From assembly GCA_020726505.1 (NCBI GenBank), contig JAHLEZ010000033.1, positions 186,001-250,000 of the forward strand: a stretch of 64,000 nucleotides of DNA, written 5' to 3'. The notes beneath the pieces were generated by a model, which saw only the letters and a program-made list of their open reading frames with translations, was not told the DNA's origin and did no database searches. Source of the stretch: Leptodontidium sp. MPI-SDFR-AT-0119 (taxonomy: Eukaryota > Ascomycota > Leotiomycetes > Helotiales > Leptodontidiaceae). Shown here piece by piece: positions 37,610-48,084 of the stretch (position 1 is its first letter; each line of letters opens with the position of its first letter). A program made the translations under genes and the position numbers.

Positions 37610-38500
37610 TCTTCTCTAACGGATGACCAATTTGGTCGGTGAGAAGATGAAGTGAGGCGAACCGAACAGCAGCGGTGAGAATTTGAATGTGATGAGGAGG
37701 GCGTATGCAGTTTGCCTTGTTCTGCGACTCCTTCTTATACATTGAACTGGTTCCCATAAAAAAAGGAAGTGCGTACATCTTTCGGCACGGGCAAATGTAA
37801 AATCAACCACTTTCGAGGACTTCGAGGAAAACTACGGCCAGTAGGTCGGCATAGAAGTGTTGCCAGGTGAGACCAGCCGCCTTTGGATCCGTGGAACTGC
37901 ATCTGGACCTCCAGTAGCATCATCGAAAGAATAATCTTTATCTTATGTGCATGCCGAGGGACGTGTTTCGGGGACATCACGATCCATGGACTTGACACAG
38001 GCCAGGGACTAACTAACAGAGGACGACCGACTGGCAGAGGCATGTAACATCTGCTAATAGGCGCTATCGAAAGGGAAATAACCATAGGATAGGTATGATG
38101 GGTTTGAAGCGCATCATGGCCATATTGTGTGCCGCAATACCAGGAGGAAGGAAGGATCGCAGCACAGTACCCTTGTGCCAGCATAACTCGCGTGAAATGC
38201 CCATGTAGACGGAAATCCCGGACGTGGTTGGGCGGACCACTGGGCTGCGCTAACTTATTTCCGGCAATAAGCGATCACTTGTGATGAGAATTGCACGGAT
38301 TTGGCTAAGCGCCCTTTGGTGCGCCGAACAAGAAGCTGTGGTCTGGTCTTACTTGTCACCACATCTTTCCCAATTACAACAATGTGTTTATGTTCAGAGC
38401 TTCAAAACCTACATACGAAGGATTCTGATGATGATCAAGCGGTATGAACATCTAGTGTGGAACATATATGTGGTACTGACTAGACAAAAAGCTACTTGGA
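37610..38500. other. no confident gene
   Basis: Frames at 38,184-37,735 (minus) and 38,281-38,532 (plus) lack domains. The second half must contain the 5' exon and promoter of the gene that continues at 38,504. Confidence 0.4.
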
Positions 38501-38503
38501 CAC

Positions 38504-40106
38504 GTGGAGAAAATATTGACTCTTGTATATGACTTGGTCGCGAGTAAACATCTCACAGCACAACTCCCATTCACATTGAAGAGAAGGAAATCTTCATCGA
38601 CAGATGCAGAGAAACGAACAGCTAAGATATTTACCTATAACCCCAACGAGTACAACATAAATGTCCTCCTCAAAAACAACTGGAAGAAATGGGAGGAGGA
38701 ACCGTCATCATTTTGGATCCAACTTCAGGGTCATCAGAGTTTCAAACCCAACAACCCTCTACATCTGATCATATTTGCTTGCTTACAGCTCGAACAAACG
38801 GATGCGCATTCACGCATTCTCCGCAGGTTCTACACCTTAGTCCTGTACCGACTTCGAGACAGCCAACCTGTGAATGAGGACGCCGAATCCATCGCTCAAT
38901 TGCTTCATGACTTCCTCCATCCGGATCAATCTGGAAGCCAGGAGACACTGCAAGCACTCGTCGACTCAGTTGCGGGTCTCATACAAGCAGGCTCAAGATA
39001 TCACAATATTGCGGAGAGGTTGGGAGTTGGGAGTCTATTTCTTCTTGGCGAGGACATTGCACGGACGACGTGAGTTATTTGTCTCGATTGAGAAGCATAG
39101 TACTCATGGCGCTGTAGCTGGGAGAGATGGCTACCCAAGGAAGGCAAGCTGTTCGAGCAGGCGATGGATCATCTGACTGCAAAGGGGATTGTGGAATCAG
39201 GGAAAGCATATGAGCCACTGGCATTGAAAGCGATCGCACACCTTGTTGATCGTAAGGACCTTTCTTCATACTTCAGAAGTCTCGACTGACCAAATAGACC
39301 TACCAGGACCTGCTTGGGTCGTCGAAGATGTTCCTGCAACCCAAAGACCCTCAAAACGAAGTTGTCCACCATCAGAGCCAAACGCCAAACGCCAGCGGGG
39401 AGCTGATCTCCGTAAGCTCGACCTCACTCAAGTTTCATGCGGCGAGACCCAAAATACTTTCCCTTCTCACAACGCGAAATCGCCTCGAGATAAATCTACC
39501 ACGGCCGCTACTGTTGACTCCCTCTGTGCTAGTAACGATCTATCAAGCCCACAAGACCCAATAGAGACCAACGGCCAGTTTCGGACATCGCAACCACTTG
39601 GTTGGGATCAGGAATTTGCATATGCAACAACGTACACGCAAGGGGTTTGTAACAACGCCTTCCAGCAAATATTGCCAATTGTTGGGCAGGTTCTACCTCG
39701 CGGTGGTCAAGAACCCTCCTCTCTAGACATTGGTCATCTGGATGGAACAGAAATCGTTGGAGAGCCCGAGCAGGTCCATTATCCGAATTGTCGAGTCACA
39801 AATGGGACACATCTGGTGCGCAGTGACGGAAGCTGGAACACCCTGCCGAATACAGATTTTCATCCCTTGAACTGGGATCAAGACTGGAATCAGATTCTAG
39901 GCGAACTCGGAGCAGGACGCATACCTCTGAACTGGGACCAAGAGTTCTCTAACCTCGATCTAACATCGAATACGCCCCTGGAGCACTCAGCTTGTCTTCA
40001 AAGCAATGGGACTCTGTGCCTAGGATCTGAAGCTACGTATTCGAACGGTCACGGAGGAAGCGACAGCATAGAGCCTGACAGAAATTCGGATATCCATGTC
40101 GAGTAA
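38504..40106 (+). CDS. hypothetical nuclear protein with repeated WDQ motifs (5' end missing)
   Basis: Exons 38,504-39,069, 39,118-39,251 and 39,298-40,106 join in phase through introns of 48 and 46 bp (second branch site CTGAC), giving about 502 residues. The first exon has no ATG in frame, so a 5' exon lies upstream. Residues 1-190 are helical and charged (NEYNINVLLKNNWKKWEEE...). After intron 2 a basic cluster (KRSCPPSEPNAKRQRG) looks like a nuclear localisation signal. The C-terminal third is acidic and carries three copies of a [GN]WDQ[ED][FW] motif (PLGWDQEF, PLNWDQDW, PLNWDQEF). Probably a transcription-associated protein, by inference. No known family. Confidence 0.6.
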
Positions 40107-40123
40107 CACGTCAATGCTGAGCA

Positions 40124-40703
40124 TCATCCCCCAAAAACCAACGTTTCAAACTTCCCACCTCCTCCGGAAGAGTGCAAATATGCCAAATCACCCCGCCAGA
40201 CAACCGCATCGCCAGCCTTCAAATCAATGCGGCTTTCCTCCCAACCAACCGCCGAAGCACTCTCAGAAGTATGTTTATGTGATTTCGCTAGGAAAATGAA
40301 CAAGCCATTGGCAGGACTGAGGTCTGTAAGCGCGACAGTGACGTAGACCTCGCCCTTTAATCCTGTCTTCATCTTTGTTGGATCTGGAGTTGTCTCGTGG
40401 AAAATGCCGATGTTGATGGACTTAGGAGGCGGGACTGACTGCGTTTCGAGCAACTGCGCGAGGTCGCTATGTTTTCCATATTCCTACTATCATTAGACGC
40501 ATGCAGAGTCAGGGCGCATTGTCCGAGCTTACTTTGATGAACTCTTCTCGAATTTTGACGCAAACAGGAGGAACCGTGAATTCAGTAAACTTCTCCCGCT
40601 TTACGGTGACTATCAACCCTCCCGGTATTGTATCTGCCGCTTTCTGAGCTAGTTCCGTGGGGATAGCATTGCGAATGATTGCGTATCCATTAACGTCTGC
40701 CAT
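40124..40703 (-). CDS. PhyH-like (2-oxoglutarate dioxygenase fold) protein
   Basis: Exons 40,703-40,533 and 40,483-40,124 join in phase 0 across a 49-bp intron (GTAAGC...TAG), giving 176 residues from MADVNGYAI. The core has the family's late strands: a GEVYVTVALTDLSPANGLFIF block (enriched Leu-Asp-Gly region before a pseudo-GSH, here AKSHKH) and LKAGDAVVWRGDLAYLHSSGG, whose His is in the position of the distal iron ligand. The usual proximal H-x-D pair is not evident. The frame extends upstream to an ATG at 40,913 and would add 70 residues; I chose the inner ATG because the family-like sequence begins there. Possibly a non-catalytic or atypical oxygenase. Confidence 0.6.
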
Positions 40704-40913
40704 TGTCCGCAGAAGATATACTGCTGCTGGCTTGGGAGAGGGGTGTGCGGTGGGGGAAGATCGAGGTCTCCTAATTCCGCTGTCAGATGGCAGGGTGACT
40801 TTGGCAAAAATGGCTAGCCCTGATTCGGCAAGAACATCTGGTAAATTGCCACGTGTTTTTCGCGATTCTTGCGAAATCAAATAATTTTTTATATCCGTCA
40901 ATAACCACGTCAA

Positions 40914-41534
40914 AATCCATTATATCTATCCTCAACGTCACTGAGCTTTGTATCGAGGTTTACTAGGAAGAAAGTTAATTGCATCCCCCTTACCTACGTC
41001 TTGCGGAACTGTTGGAAACGCTAATATGTGGTAAAATAGACCACGTCAAGGTTGCTCTCCAAGGAGGGGTGAGGGGTGACAAAAACTGCCACGGGGCACC
41101 CGTCATACGCTAGCTTGATATGAATCTTGGGTCATGTGATTGAGCCATGTCCAGCAAGAAAAATAGAAAGGCACGCAGCTAAAGCATTATGCTCTCTAAC
41201 GGACCGGCAGAGCAGCATCGACCTTTGCGTTTGCGGCTAAATTCAAGCCTGCGCGTGATGGTACGGGACCAGCGTTGGCCACGATTGCACTTGCGGCCCT
41301 GAGGAGATTTGAGTACCCCGCTAATCACCTGCATACCCAAACTTCCCCCACCTGACGTCAAGACACCGATCACGGGCGCGCAAACAGGGTGCTGCGAATC
41401 AGCCGTTCAGCTTCAAACTCCCGAAACATGGCCTCGGCGAGACGCATGCCAAAAGCTACGAGCGCATGTACAGCTCCGCCCGCAATCCGCCGCCCATTCA
41501 ATATAAGAGCACCTAATTGAGGCCATGCTTCCTG
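40914..41534. other. intergenic, no gene seen
   Basis: Contains the divergent upstream regions of the PhyH-like gene (minus) and the 41,615 gene (plus). Short frames only. A second TATA-like site (AATATAAGAG, about 41,500) precedes the one at 41,535. Confidence 0.5.
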
Positions 41535-41543
41535 TATATAAAG
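41535..41543 (+). promoter_or_regulatory. TATA box of the 41,615 gene
   Basis: TATATAAAG 80 bases before the ATG. Confidence 0.55.
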
Positions 41544-41614
41544 AACGCAAAATCCTCCTCCTTCTTGGATGTATGTGAGCGCGTACCTTCTTTCAAATCC
41601 ATACTTCTGCTATC

Positions 41615-42368
41615 ATGTCTACCAAACACCAATCTTCGAAGAGTCAAAGCACGGATTGGACCGAGTGGGAATGGAATGAGGAACGCAAACAATGGGGGAG
41701 ATGGCGGATGCGCAAGGACAAGTACGAGACTCAATGGCAAGACCAAGATCATGCACCTGCGACTCAATCGACTTCGAAAGGGAAAGAGCCCGAGGAAAGT
41801 GCGAACGAGGAGACTCGCCCATCTTCACAAAACAACGTGTCGAAAGACGATGCCACTGTTTCTCACGCTAGAGTAGTTGCACATGTCTCTCAAGTTGTTG
41901 GCGGTATAAGTGAGAATCACTGGTCGATCTATCTTCTACTTCAGGGTGGACTATCCGTTCGTATGAATATGAGGGCAGGAATCATTGACGACACGGACAC
42001 TGGGACACTGGAGTTCAACGAGTACACCTACCAACTCACGGCTTCCGCACTCAAATATTGGGACTATGAGATGGTCCCTAAAGTGACGGTCAAAATGGTC
42101 AAGGACGTCATCTATTATCGAGGGCGAGATCAATATCAATTTTCAGGGGGTGGCTCGGGCTGTCGGTATTGGTGGTAAGATCTGTTCTTGCTCTTCTACC
42201 CGGCAATAATTAATATGGTGCGGGCACAGCTACACTGTTCTAGGAGATCTCGAGCACTATAAATATGTTGCGGATGGCAGCTATGCCAGTTTATGGCCCC
42301 ACTTGCAATTCCGATATTCACAAAGTAGGGAGCCTGTCGAGCTGAATTGGGTTAAAGGAGTATTTTGA
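41615..42368 (+). CDS. hypothetical protein with Trp-rich N-terminus
   Basis: Exons 41,615-42,174 and 42,230-42,368 join in phase (TTGGTG|GTAAGA ... GGGCACAG) to give 232 residues. The first 45 residues are rich in Trp, Glu and Arg (TDWTEWEWNEERKQWGRW), followed by a polar linker with a lysine cluster. From about residue 85 the sequence is beta-like (HVSQVVGGISENHWSIYLLL, VTVKMVKDVIYYRG) and ends with the second exon (YKYVADGSYASLWPHLQF). The W-x-W-x-x-E-x-x-x-W head is seen in other fungal proteins of unknown function. The C-terminal domain was not recognised. Confidence 0.65.
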
Positions 42369-42639
42369 GGATTGGAGCCGACATCAGATTTGGGAAGAAG
42401 GGGAGGATACAGGGGGGACTATACAATGCGAGAGCCTTCTCAAGTTTCCTCAAATAGTAATCTTTGATGCCTGCTCCAAAAAGAAAATGATCTTCCAGGC
42501 GACCACGCACGTGACCTATGCATCGCCAGCATTTCGATTTGTGGGTGGTACTTGGCGTGCATTTGCCATTTGTCGACGGTATAAGTACTTAGAACTCTGC
42601 TGCCAGGAAACCATCATTTCTGCGACGAACACACAAAAT

Positions 42640-43509
42640 ATGACGCTTCGAAACTCCAGCCTAAGCAGCTCAGATATCATCCAAAGATGTCACCATCCGG
42701 ACCGGGAGATCATCGGTGGATTGCTTCATGGAAATCTTGTGATCAAATTATCAGAGGAATTAGTTGTCAAGTTCGGCCACGGCGTATCAGTTGAGGAGGC
42801 AGATAACCAGAGAACGGCATTCGAGATCCTGGATAGCAGTATCGTCCGCGTTCCACGCGTTGTTGACTTCTTTACCAGGACCGACGGGGGCTACACAAAA
42901 GGATATCTTGTTATGGAGTATATTCATGGAGGTATCTCGAACTCGGTAACCAGCGAACAAATTGATCAGATCGTGAAGATTCTTTCACACTTCTCAACTG
43001 TACAATGCCAACGCCCTGGCCCACTACTACAGCCAGGCGTATCGCGCGGTTTACTTTGGGAGGAAAATGGGAAGCCAACATTCGAGACTGTCGAGGAAAT
43101 GGAGCGGTGGTTGAATTTTAGGATAAAAGGCGTTGGATCTAAGCTCGTACTGAGAAAGTATCCCTTAGTCTTGTGCCATTTGGATCTTGCTCCACGAAAC
43201 ATCGTCTGGTTGAAGGATGACACCGTGTGTCTTTTGGACTGGGCTTCAGCTGGGTTTTATCCGAGATTCTTCGAAATCAGCCTTCTGAAGATTATGGCGG
43301 GCGATCGTAAGGGCTACGAGACGACTTTGATAAATCGATTGGAAAAGTTGACGGATGATGAGGAGGCTCAGATGTCCCTTTTAGAGTGTTCGTATTACAA
43401 CGGTATCAGGTACTACATCGTAAGTTTCGCTTCTTCTTGTGCTCCTAGCTTTAGCTGACAATGGTTCAAGCCTGAGTGTCTTGAACCCGCTTTCTCAGAA
43501 GGCAGTTGA
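42640..43509 (+). CDS. aminoglycoside-phosphotransferase (APH)-like kinase
   Basis: Exons 42,640-43,419 and 43,471-43,509 give 272 residues; the intron has GTAAGT, branch GCTGAC and TTCAAG. The catalytic loop is CHLDLAPRN with His180, Asp182 and Asn187, and the metal-binding aspartate is in LLDWASAG (Asp200). Upstream are the N-lobe strand VIKLSEELVVKFG and the hinge LVMEYIHGG. These are the hallmarks of the fungal APH/choline-kinase fold family, which phosphorylates small molecules or is of unknown substrate. The frame opens at 42,487, but the ATG at 42,640 starts the conserved region. Slightly short for the family, so a C-terminal helix may be lost. Confidence 0.75.
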
Positions 43510-43659
43510 TTTCTCAAAGCCATCAGACTAGTTGAAATGTCGCTCAAATGGAAATACATATTTTGTTGAGTATTGAAGTACGATAACCTTCGCTGGCACG
43601 CTTCCTATGAAGTGATTTATGGAGACCAAGCCAGCTCGTCTGTTCCTCGTGATTCTCAC

Positions 43660-44160
43660 TTGCCTAGACGCCAGGGGGATAAGAAATCTTGTCATGGCTT
43701 CCCTCTTGCTTTACAAGTTTTCACAGATGTACCACGAAGCCTGCTGATTGCCCATTCCCACACTTCTTCCATTAGGACGACTTTCCATTACAGGACGAGA
43801 GGGCCTCGACAAGTGCTAGGGGTATGAGTAGGAACGGCGTATCATTGGAACCAGGAGGGCATCTTTCTCCGTATCAATACCTTTTCAATGAATCCTATTC
43901 CTTATGTCTGACCTCCCAAACTCGAGGATCCATGTCCCAGCAGAGTGTATTTTCCTTGGATAGCCAGGTCCGTAAGTGTCTGCAAGGTCGAAGGATGTTG
44001 CTAGGAAGCCTCTTGTATTTGCATTCATAAAGTATAGACGAGACAATACCAGAATCTATGCCTGCTCACAAAGTCAGCCAGCCGCCCGATGGTGTCCCTT
44101 CCAATTACTACCGAAGAAACCTACCGATTCAAACTCTAAATCTGCTGGGCCCTTCAGGAT
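43660..44160 (+). pseudogene. truncated relic of the neighbouring nuclease-like/kinase gene
   Basis: At 43,692-43,805 the DNA matches 44,850-44,985 of the intact gene (CTTGTCATGGCTTC and GACGACTTTCCATTACA blocks; protein CHGF[PS]LALQV[FV]TD) with small deletions and frameshifts. After that similarity is lost. The following frames (43,824-44,250) have no recognisable content and may be further decayed. Confidence 0.55.
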
Positions 44161-44561
44161 TTGGGAAGTTGCTTTGTCTTCGATCTTGTATCCGCTCATT
44201 TGAACTCGGAGCCGTCTTTCCTCCTCATGACGCCTACGTGGGGTAGGCTGTTTTTTCGGTATACCCGTAAGCCAAGTCTTGATCCTGCGTAAATCTGGGG
44301 ATTCCTTTCGCGGGGTTTGCTGTCAGGAGGAGAAGGCGACCTCAGGGGGTGTATTGAGTTCGTGAGCCCATTGCTTTGCGTCCAGATCATTTTGGTGATG
44401 GCTTGCACCCGTTCTTGGGTAGCGTTCACGTGTTCCGGAGGTAAGGATCTGAACAACAGAGCTTAGGTGCACCATAGCGCCCTGCACATTGTCGTAAATA
44501 TTGAAAGAATTCATCCTGTTGATGGTGAAGGGACAATTTTAATGGTTGGTACATGGAGGTA

Positions 44562-44640
44562 ACGAGCCAAAGTATGTCACCGCCTTTCTGATTCTACCTG
44601 GCACTGGCAGAAAAAGGCGGTGACATACTTCACAACTCTA
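44562..44640. promoter_or_regulatory. perfect 18-bp inverted repeat upstream of the kinase-fusion gene
   Basis: Arms 44,570-44,587 (AAGTATGTCACCGCCTTT) and 44,613-44,630 are exact reverse complements with a 25-base loop. Outside them GGAGGTA and TACCTCC form a further imperfect pair. It ends 81 bases before the ATG at 44,712. Could be a dimeric regulator site, a hairpin in the 5' leader, or a tiny palindromic element. Confidence 0.6.
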
Positions 44641-44711
44641 CCTCCGTAAACAAGACTGAACCAACGTGCCGATCATTTGGAGCAGATAACAGCAACAGGC
44701 CGCCAACCAAG

Positions 44712-46955
44712 ATGGAAGAAGAACTTGCAGAGTTACGATTGCAGTTGGCGCAGTCGGAAATCCGGGCAGGAGAAGAACAGAGACGACGGGAAGCAGCCGA
44801 AGCAATCGCAAAGCAGTCTCAGCCGCAGAATCTCGTCGAATTCCTCAAAACTTGTCATGGCTTCTCCCTTGCTTTACAAGTTGTCACAGATGAGACCTTG
44901 ACCACCCAAGGCGATACCACGAAGCCTGCTGGCCGTCTATTCCCACAGCGGATTGTTCCTTGGGACGACTTTCCATTACAGCAAGAAACGGTCTGGGAGA
45001 AGCTCTCGACTAGTGCGCCTTTCACGATGCAGCAAGTCTATCCATCTAAACACCAACTGGAATACGTTCAGCAATATCTCGACCCAATCAGCTCAGAGCT
45101 TGGTCTTCGACATTTTGCACGCGACACGGTCGAGAATCCAGTACGAACTCTAATCGAAGAGATCTACCGAAATGTGCAACTGCGAGATCATTTGCAACTT
45201 GAGGGGACGCTGATGTTCGAAAGCCATACAAATCTCGGAAAGACAAGCGAGGTATCGATCCAGGAGGAAGTGGAACATGTATCATTATCAGAATCCCACA
45301 CCTCGGAGGCAGGTGGTCGGAAGTCGAAGGAGAAAGGAAGGGGGAGAGGAGAAAAGGACAAGCGGGATATTGCTGGAATTGGCCGTGGATTAACAGGAAG
45401 TGCCGACCAATTTTGCATATACGAGCTGGCAAATGGACAGCGGGTGCCGGTTGTATTGGTCGAATACAAAGCACCACACAAGCTCCCTTTGGCTGAAATC
45501 ATTGCAGGATTAACTGGGGAAATTCGGCCGGCCGAAGAAGTTATTAATAAGGATGGTGAAGACCTCGAATTCCTCTCGAAATCTCTTCTCGCTGCTGTAA
45601 TTACCCAGCTCTTCTCCTCTATGATCGGAAAGGGTGTCCAGCGGGGATATATTTTCACCGCGGAAGCTACAATTTTTCTCCACATACCGGATGACCCTGC
45701 TACTGTCCAGTACCACCTCTCTATTCCGAGCTTGGACTTCCAGGACAACGACGACAATCGGTTCCATAGAACAAGCGTTGCGCAAATTGCAGCCTTCGCC
45801 CTCAACGCGTTTGCTGCTAAAGCACCCGGCCAATCGTGGCATGATGCTGCTGCAGGTTTGGATACGTGGGCAGTTGAGTACATCGATATTCTCAAGAAGA
45901 TTCCCGAGACGGTTCGAAAAGCGCCACCTCATTCCCCATATAAACCGGGCCGTTGGAAAGGATTTTTTCGGTCGCCGATTCGAACACGGGCCCGCGGTCT
46001 TACACTCACCTGCAACGACAAGGTTGATCATCTGCTTTCCAATAGCAGCGGCGAAGGTGATGACAACAACAACCCGCCCAGCCCAACTCCCAAGAGGCCT
46101 AGTAACGTAAGAAAGCCAAGGGGTTCAGCATCCGCTCAACGATCGGGAGAAAAGAGAATTCCCAACCAGGGGCAGGATACTTCAGAGGCAGTATCGGAGC
46201 CAAATATCGCGGATCAGCCGTACTGTACTCAGAAGTGTTTAATAGGATTAGCATCTGATGGCGCCTTGGACGAACATTGTCCCAACCTTAAAGATCATCG
46301 AGGTAACCATCCACACTTGAAAACCTTCCTCGGCCTCATTCGTATTCAGCTCGCCAGGGATCGCGGACGGGATGCAGATTGCAAACCACTTTACGTCAAA
46401 GGATCACGCGGGGCACTTTTTAAAGTCAGATTGTCTTCGCATGGTTACACATTTGTTGCGAAAGCAATGAAGGAAGTTGACCGTCAGCACCTAGATCAGG
46501 AGGCCAAAGTTTATGCTAGGCTCCATTCAATTGAGGGCATTCGCATTCCTGTTTGCCTCGGGATTTTGGACTTAGACCTTCCATATTACTATGACTATGG
46601 CATTTATGACAGCATGCTCATTCTTAGCTGGGCAGGCCAACCTCTTCATCAGTACATTAATCAAGAGAACAAAGTGCGCATACTTGAGGAGGTGGACAAG
46701 ACACTAACAGCATTGCACGAGTACCGGGTACTTCACAAGGATGTAGAACCGCGGAACTGGCTCTGGGACGGGCAACGTGTTATGCTTGTTGATTTTGAGA
46801 GGGCGGAAATCCGAGCCAGGCCTCCCCTAACCGTCCTCAGCCCTAACCGGAAAAGGACTCGACAGGGGGAAATCAAAGACGCGGTGCAGGATGATGATGA
46901 GTTTGTTCGTGAGATACGAAAGGCAAGAAGTGGGCTATCACGATGTGTCAAATAA
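44712..46955 (+). CDS. nuclease-like plus protein-kinase-like fusion protein
   Basis: One uninterrupted 747-codon frame. Residues 1-40 are a charged coiled coil (EEELAELRLQLAQSE). From about 110 to 400 is a domain widespread in Pezizomycotina whose centre reads DQFCIYEL...VVLVEYKAPHKL; Glu251-x-Lys253 after a hydrophobic strand resembles a PD-(D/E)xK restriction-endonuclease core. A basic, disordered linker follows (about 400-510). The C-terminal domain is kinase-like: Lys584 in FVAKAMKE, LHKDVEPRN with His675, Asp677 and Asn682, and VDFE with Asp694. Such REase-like plus kinase combinations are described among Crinkler-type eukaryotic effectors; assignment here is inference. It may end slightly truncated after the VDFE region. 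Confidence 0.7.
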   Translation: MEEELAELRLQLAQSEIRAGEEQRRREAAEAIAKQSQPQNLVEFLKTCHGFSLALQVVTDETLTTQGDTTKPAGRLFPQRIVPWDDFPLQQETVWEKLSTSAPFTMQQVYPSKHQLEYVQQYLDPISSELGLRHFARDTVENPVRTLIEEIYRNVQLRDHLQLEGTLMFESHTNLGKTSEVSIQEEVEHVSLSESHTSEAGGRKSKEKGRGRGEKDKRDIAGIGRGLTGSADQFCIYELANGQRVPVVLVEYKAPHKLPLAEIIAGLTGEIRPAEEVINKDGEDLEFLSKSLLAAVITQLFSSMIGKGVQRGYIFTAEATIFLHIPDDPATVQYHLSIPSLDFQDNDDNRFHRTSVAQIAAFALNAFAAKAPGQSWHDAAAGLDTWAVEYIDILKKIPETVRKAPPHSPYKPGRWKGFFRSPIRTRARGLTLTCNDKVDHLLSNSSGEGDDNNNPPSPTPKRPSNVRKPRGSASAQRSGEKRIPNQGQDTSEAVSEPNIADQPYCTQKCLIGLASDGALDEHCPNLKDHRGNHPHLKTFLGLIRIQLARDRGRDADCKPLYVKGSRGALFKVRLSSHGYTFVAKAMKEVDRQHLDQEAKVYARLHSIEGIRIPVCLGILDLDLPYYYDYGIYDSMLILSWAGQPLHQYINQENKVRILEEVDKTLTALHEYRVLHKDVEPRNWLWDGQRVMLVDFERAEIRARPPLTVLSPNRKRTRQGEIKDAVQDDDEFVREIRKARSGLSRCVK

Positions 46956-46959
46956 TTCG

Positions 46960-47260
46960 GTCCCTCATCGTCAAATCAAACGAGAATCGGTGTCTCTTCA
47001 TGGTCAATTGGCTCCACTTGCGGGAAGAAGCGAAATGCGGAGAAGGGAGGACACGAAAACTGATAGGTAAGGCACCCTCCCACTTCTGTACGCTCTAACC
47101 ACGAGATTAGGTGAGACTATATCCTCGAAGGTCGATAATATTGCTGAACACGGTTTACACTACATAGCTGTACATACAGTTCTGGCCTGATCAACAGTCA
47201 AGCGCGGTCGATCTATATCCTCAGTGGTATCCAAATGCAACACTTCTCGGACTGTCCTAC
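46960..47260. other. intergenic, no gene seen
   Basis: Region between the kinase fusion and the minus-strand relic. Only short frames. Confidence 0.5.
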
Positions 47261-47275
47261 GACCTTACGCCCAAG

Positions 47276-47610
47276 TCAGAATCTCTTAGGGCTATCATTC
47301 AGCAGGCCTATGGACAGCAAGCTTTTCTTGACACTGTACTGCGAACCTCGACCTATCAACCTCTTCATTGAGGTTCCCACTTTCCTCCAACTACTGTCCG
47401 CCTTATCCTCAAACCCCTCAAGAAAGCACAGTTTCTCATCCCTGTCTTCACTTGACAAGAGCGGTGACTCGACCGGAGTGGTTATCTTCCCTGACCATAG
47501 TGCTCTTTCGACGCACTGCCAGAAGTCGAGGTCTGTTGACCACTTCTGCCAATTGTATTGCTTACATGAAAACTGGTCGCGCGAGCATTGTAATTTAGTA
47601 ACTTGAAGAT
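47276..47610 (-). pseudogene. truncated paralogue of the 53-54 kb minus-strand gene
   Basis: The minus strand from about 47,560 reads NWQKWSTDLDFWQCV, then SSEDRDEKLCFLEGFE, which line up in order with DWTRWSTDLGFLEVV and PPEDRDARMLFLGGFE in exon 2 of the intact gene at 53,526-53,074. The 5' part of that gene is missing here and is replaced by the upstream region of the NLR. A broken second copy, same orientation. Confidence 0.65.
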
Positions 47611-47614
47611 CTCC

Positions 47615-48084
47615 GCTCGTTCATGTAGACCTTAATAGAATATAATTCTCTCAGTTGCCCACTCTAGCTGCTTACAAACTTGGCTTCCGCTTTGACGTGC
47701 GGCGCGAATGGCCCCGCATATGATCTGCCAGGCTAAGGCACTCTAGCCCTCGACATGGGGAGCTTGATGGAATTACAAGTACGGACGAAGCTCCCTCAAT
47801 CAGTCTCTTTAAGCTGAAAGTTGAGCTGAAAGTTGAATTGCAAGAAGTTACAAGAAAGGTTGGTGTTCGACGCTGCCTAGAAATTTCAGCCTCACCCCCG
47901 CGTTTTAACTCCAACTGGTTGCTTAATCGAGAGCCCAGCCAGCTCATCTCACAATCCTCATCAGCCAAGCTCTCCACTTCTTTCCAACTCTCCAACCTCT
48001 CCAATCTCCCCTCAGGGATAGTCTTCCAGCTACCTTTCAATCGAAGCTCGCCACTATTTGTGTTCCTTTGGGACTTTCACCATC
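47615..48084 (+). promoter_or_regulatory. upstream region of the NLR gene
   Basis: About 470 bases without a supported gene. It holds a tandem GCTGAAAGTTGA repeat near 47,811-47,835 and C/T-rich stretches (47,960-48,010, CTCTCCAACCTCTCC) just before the start codon, as is common in fungal promoters. Confidence 0.4.
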
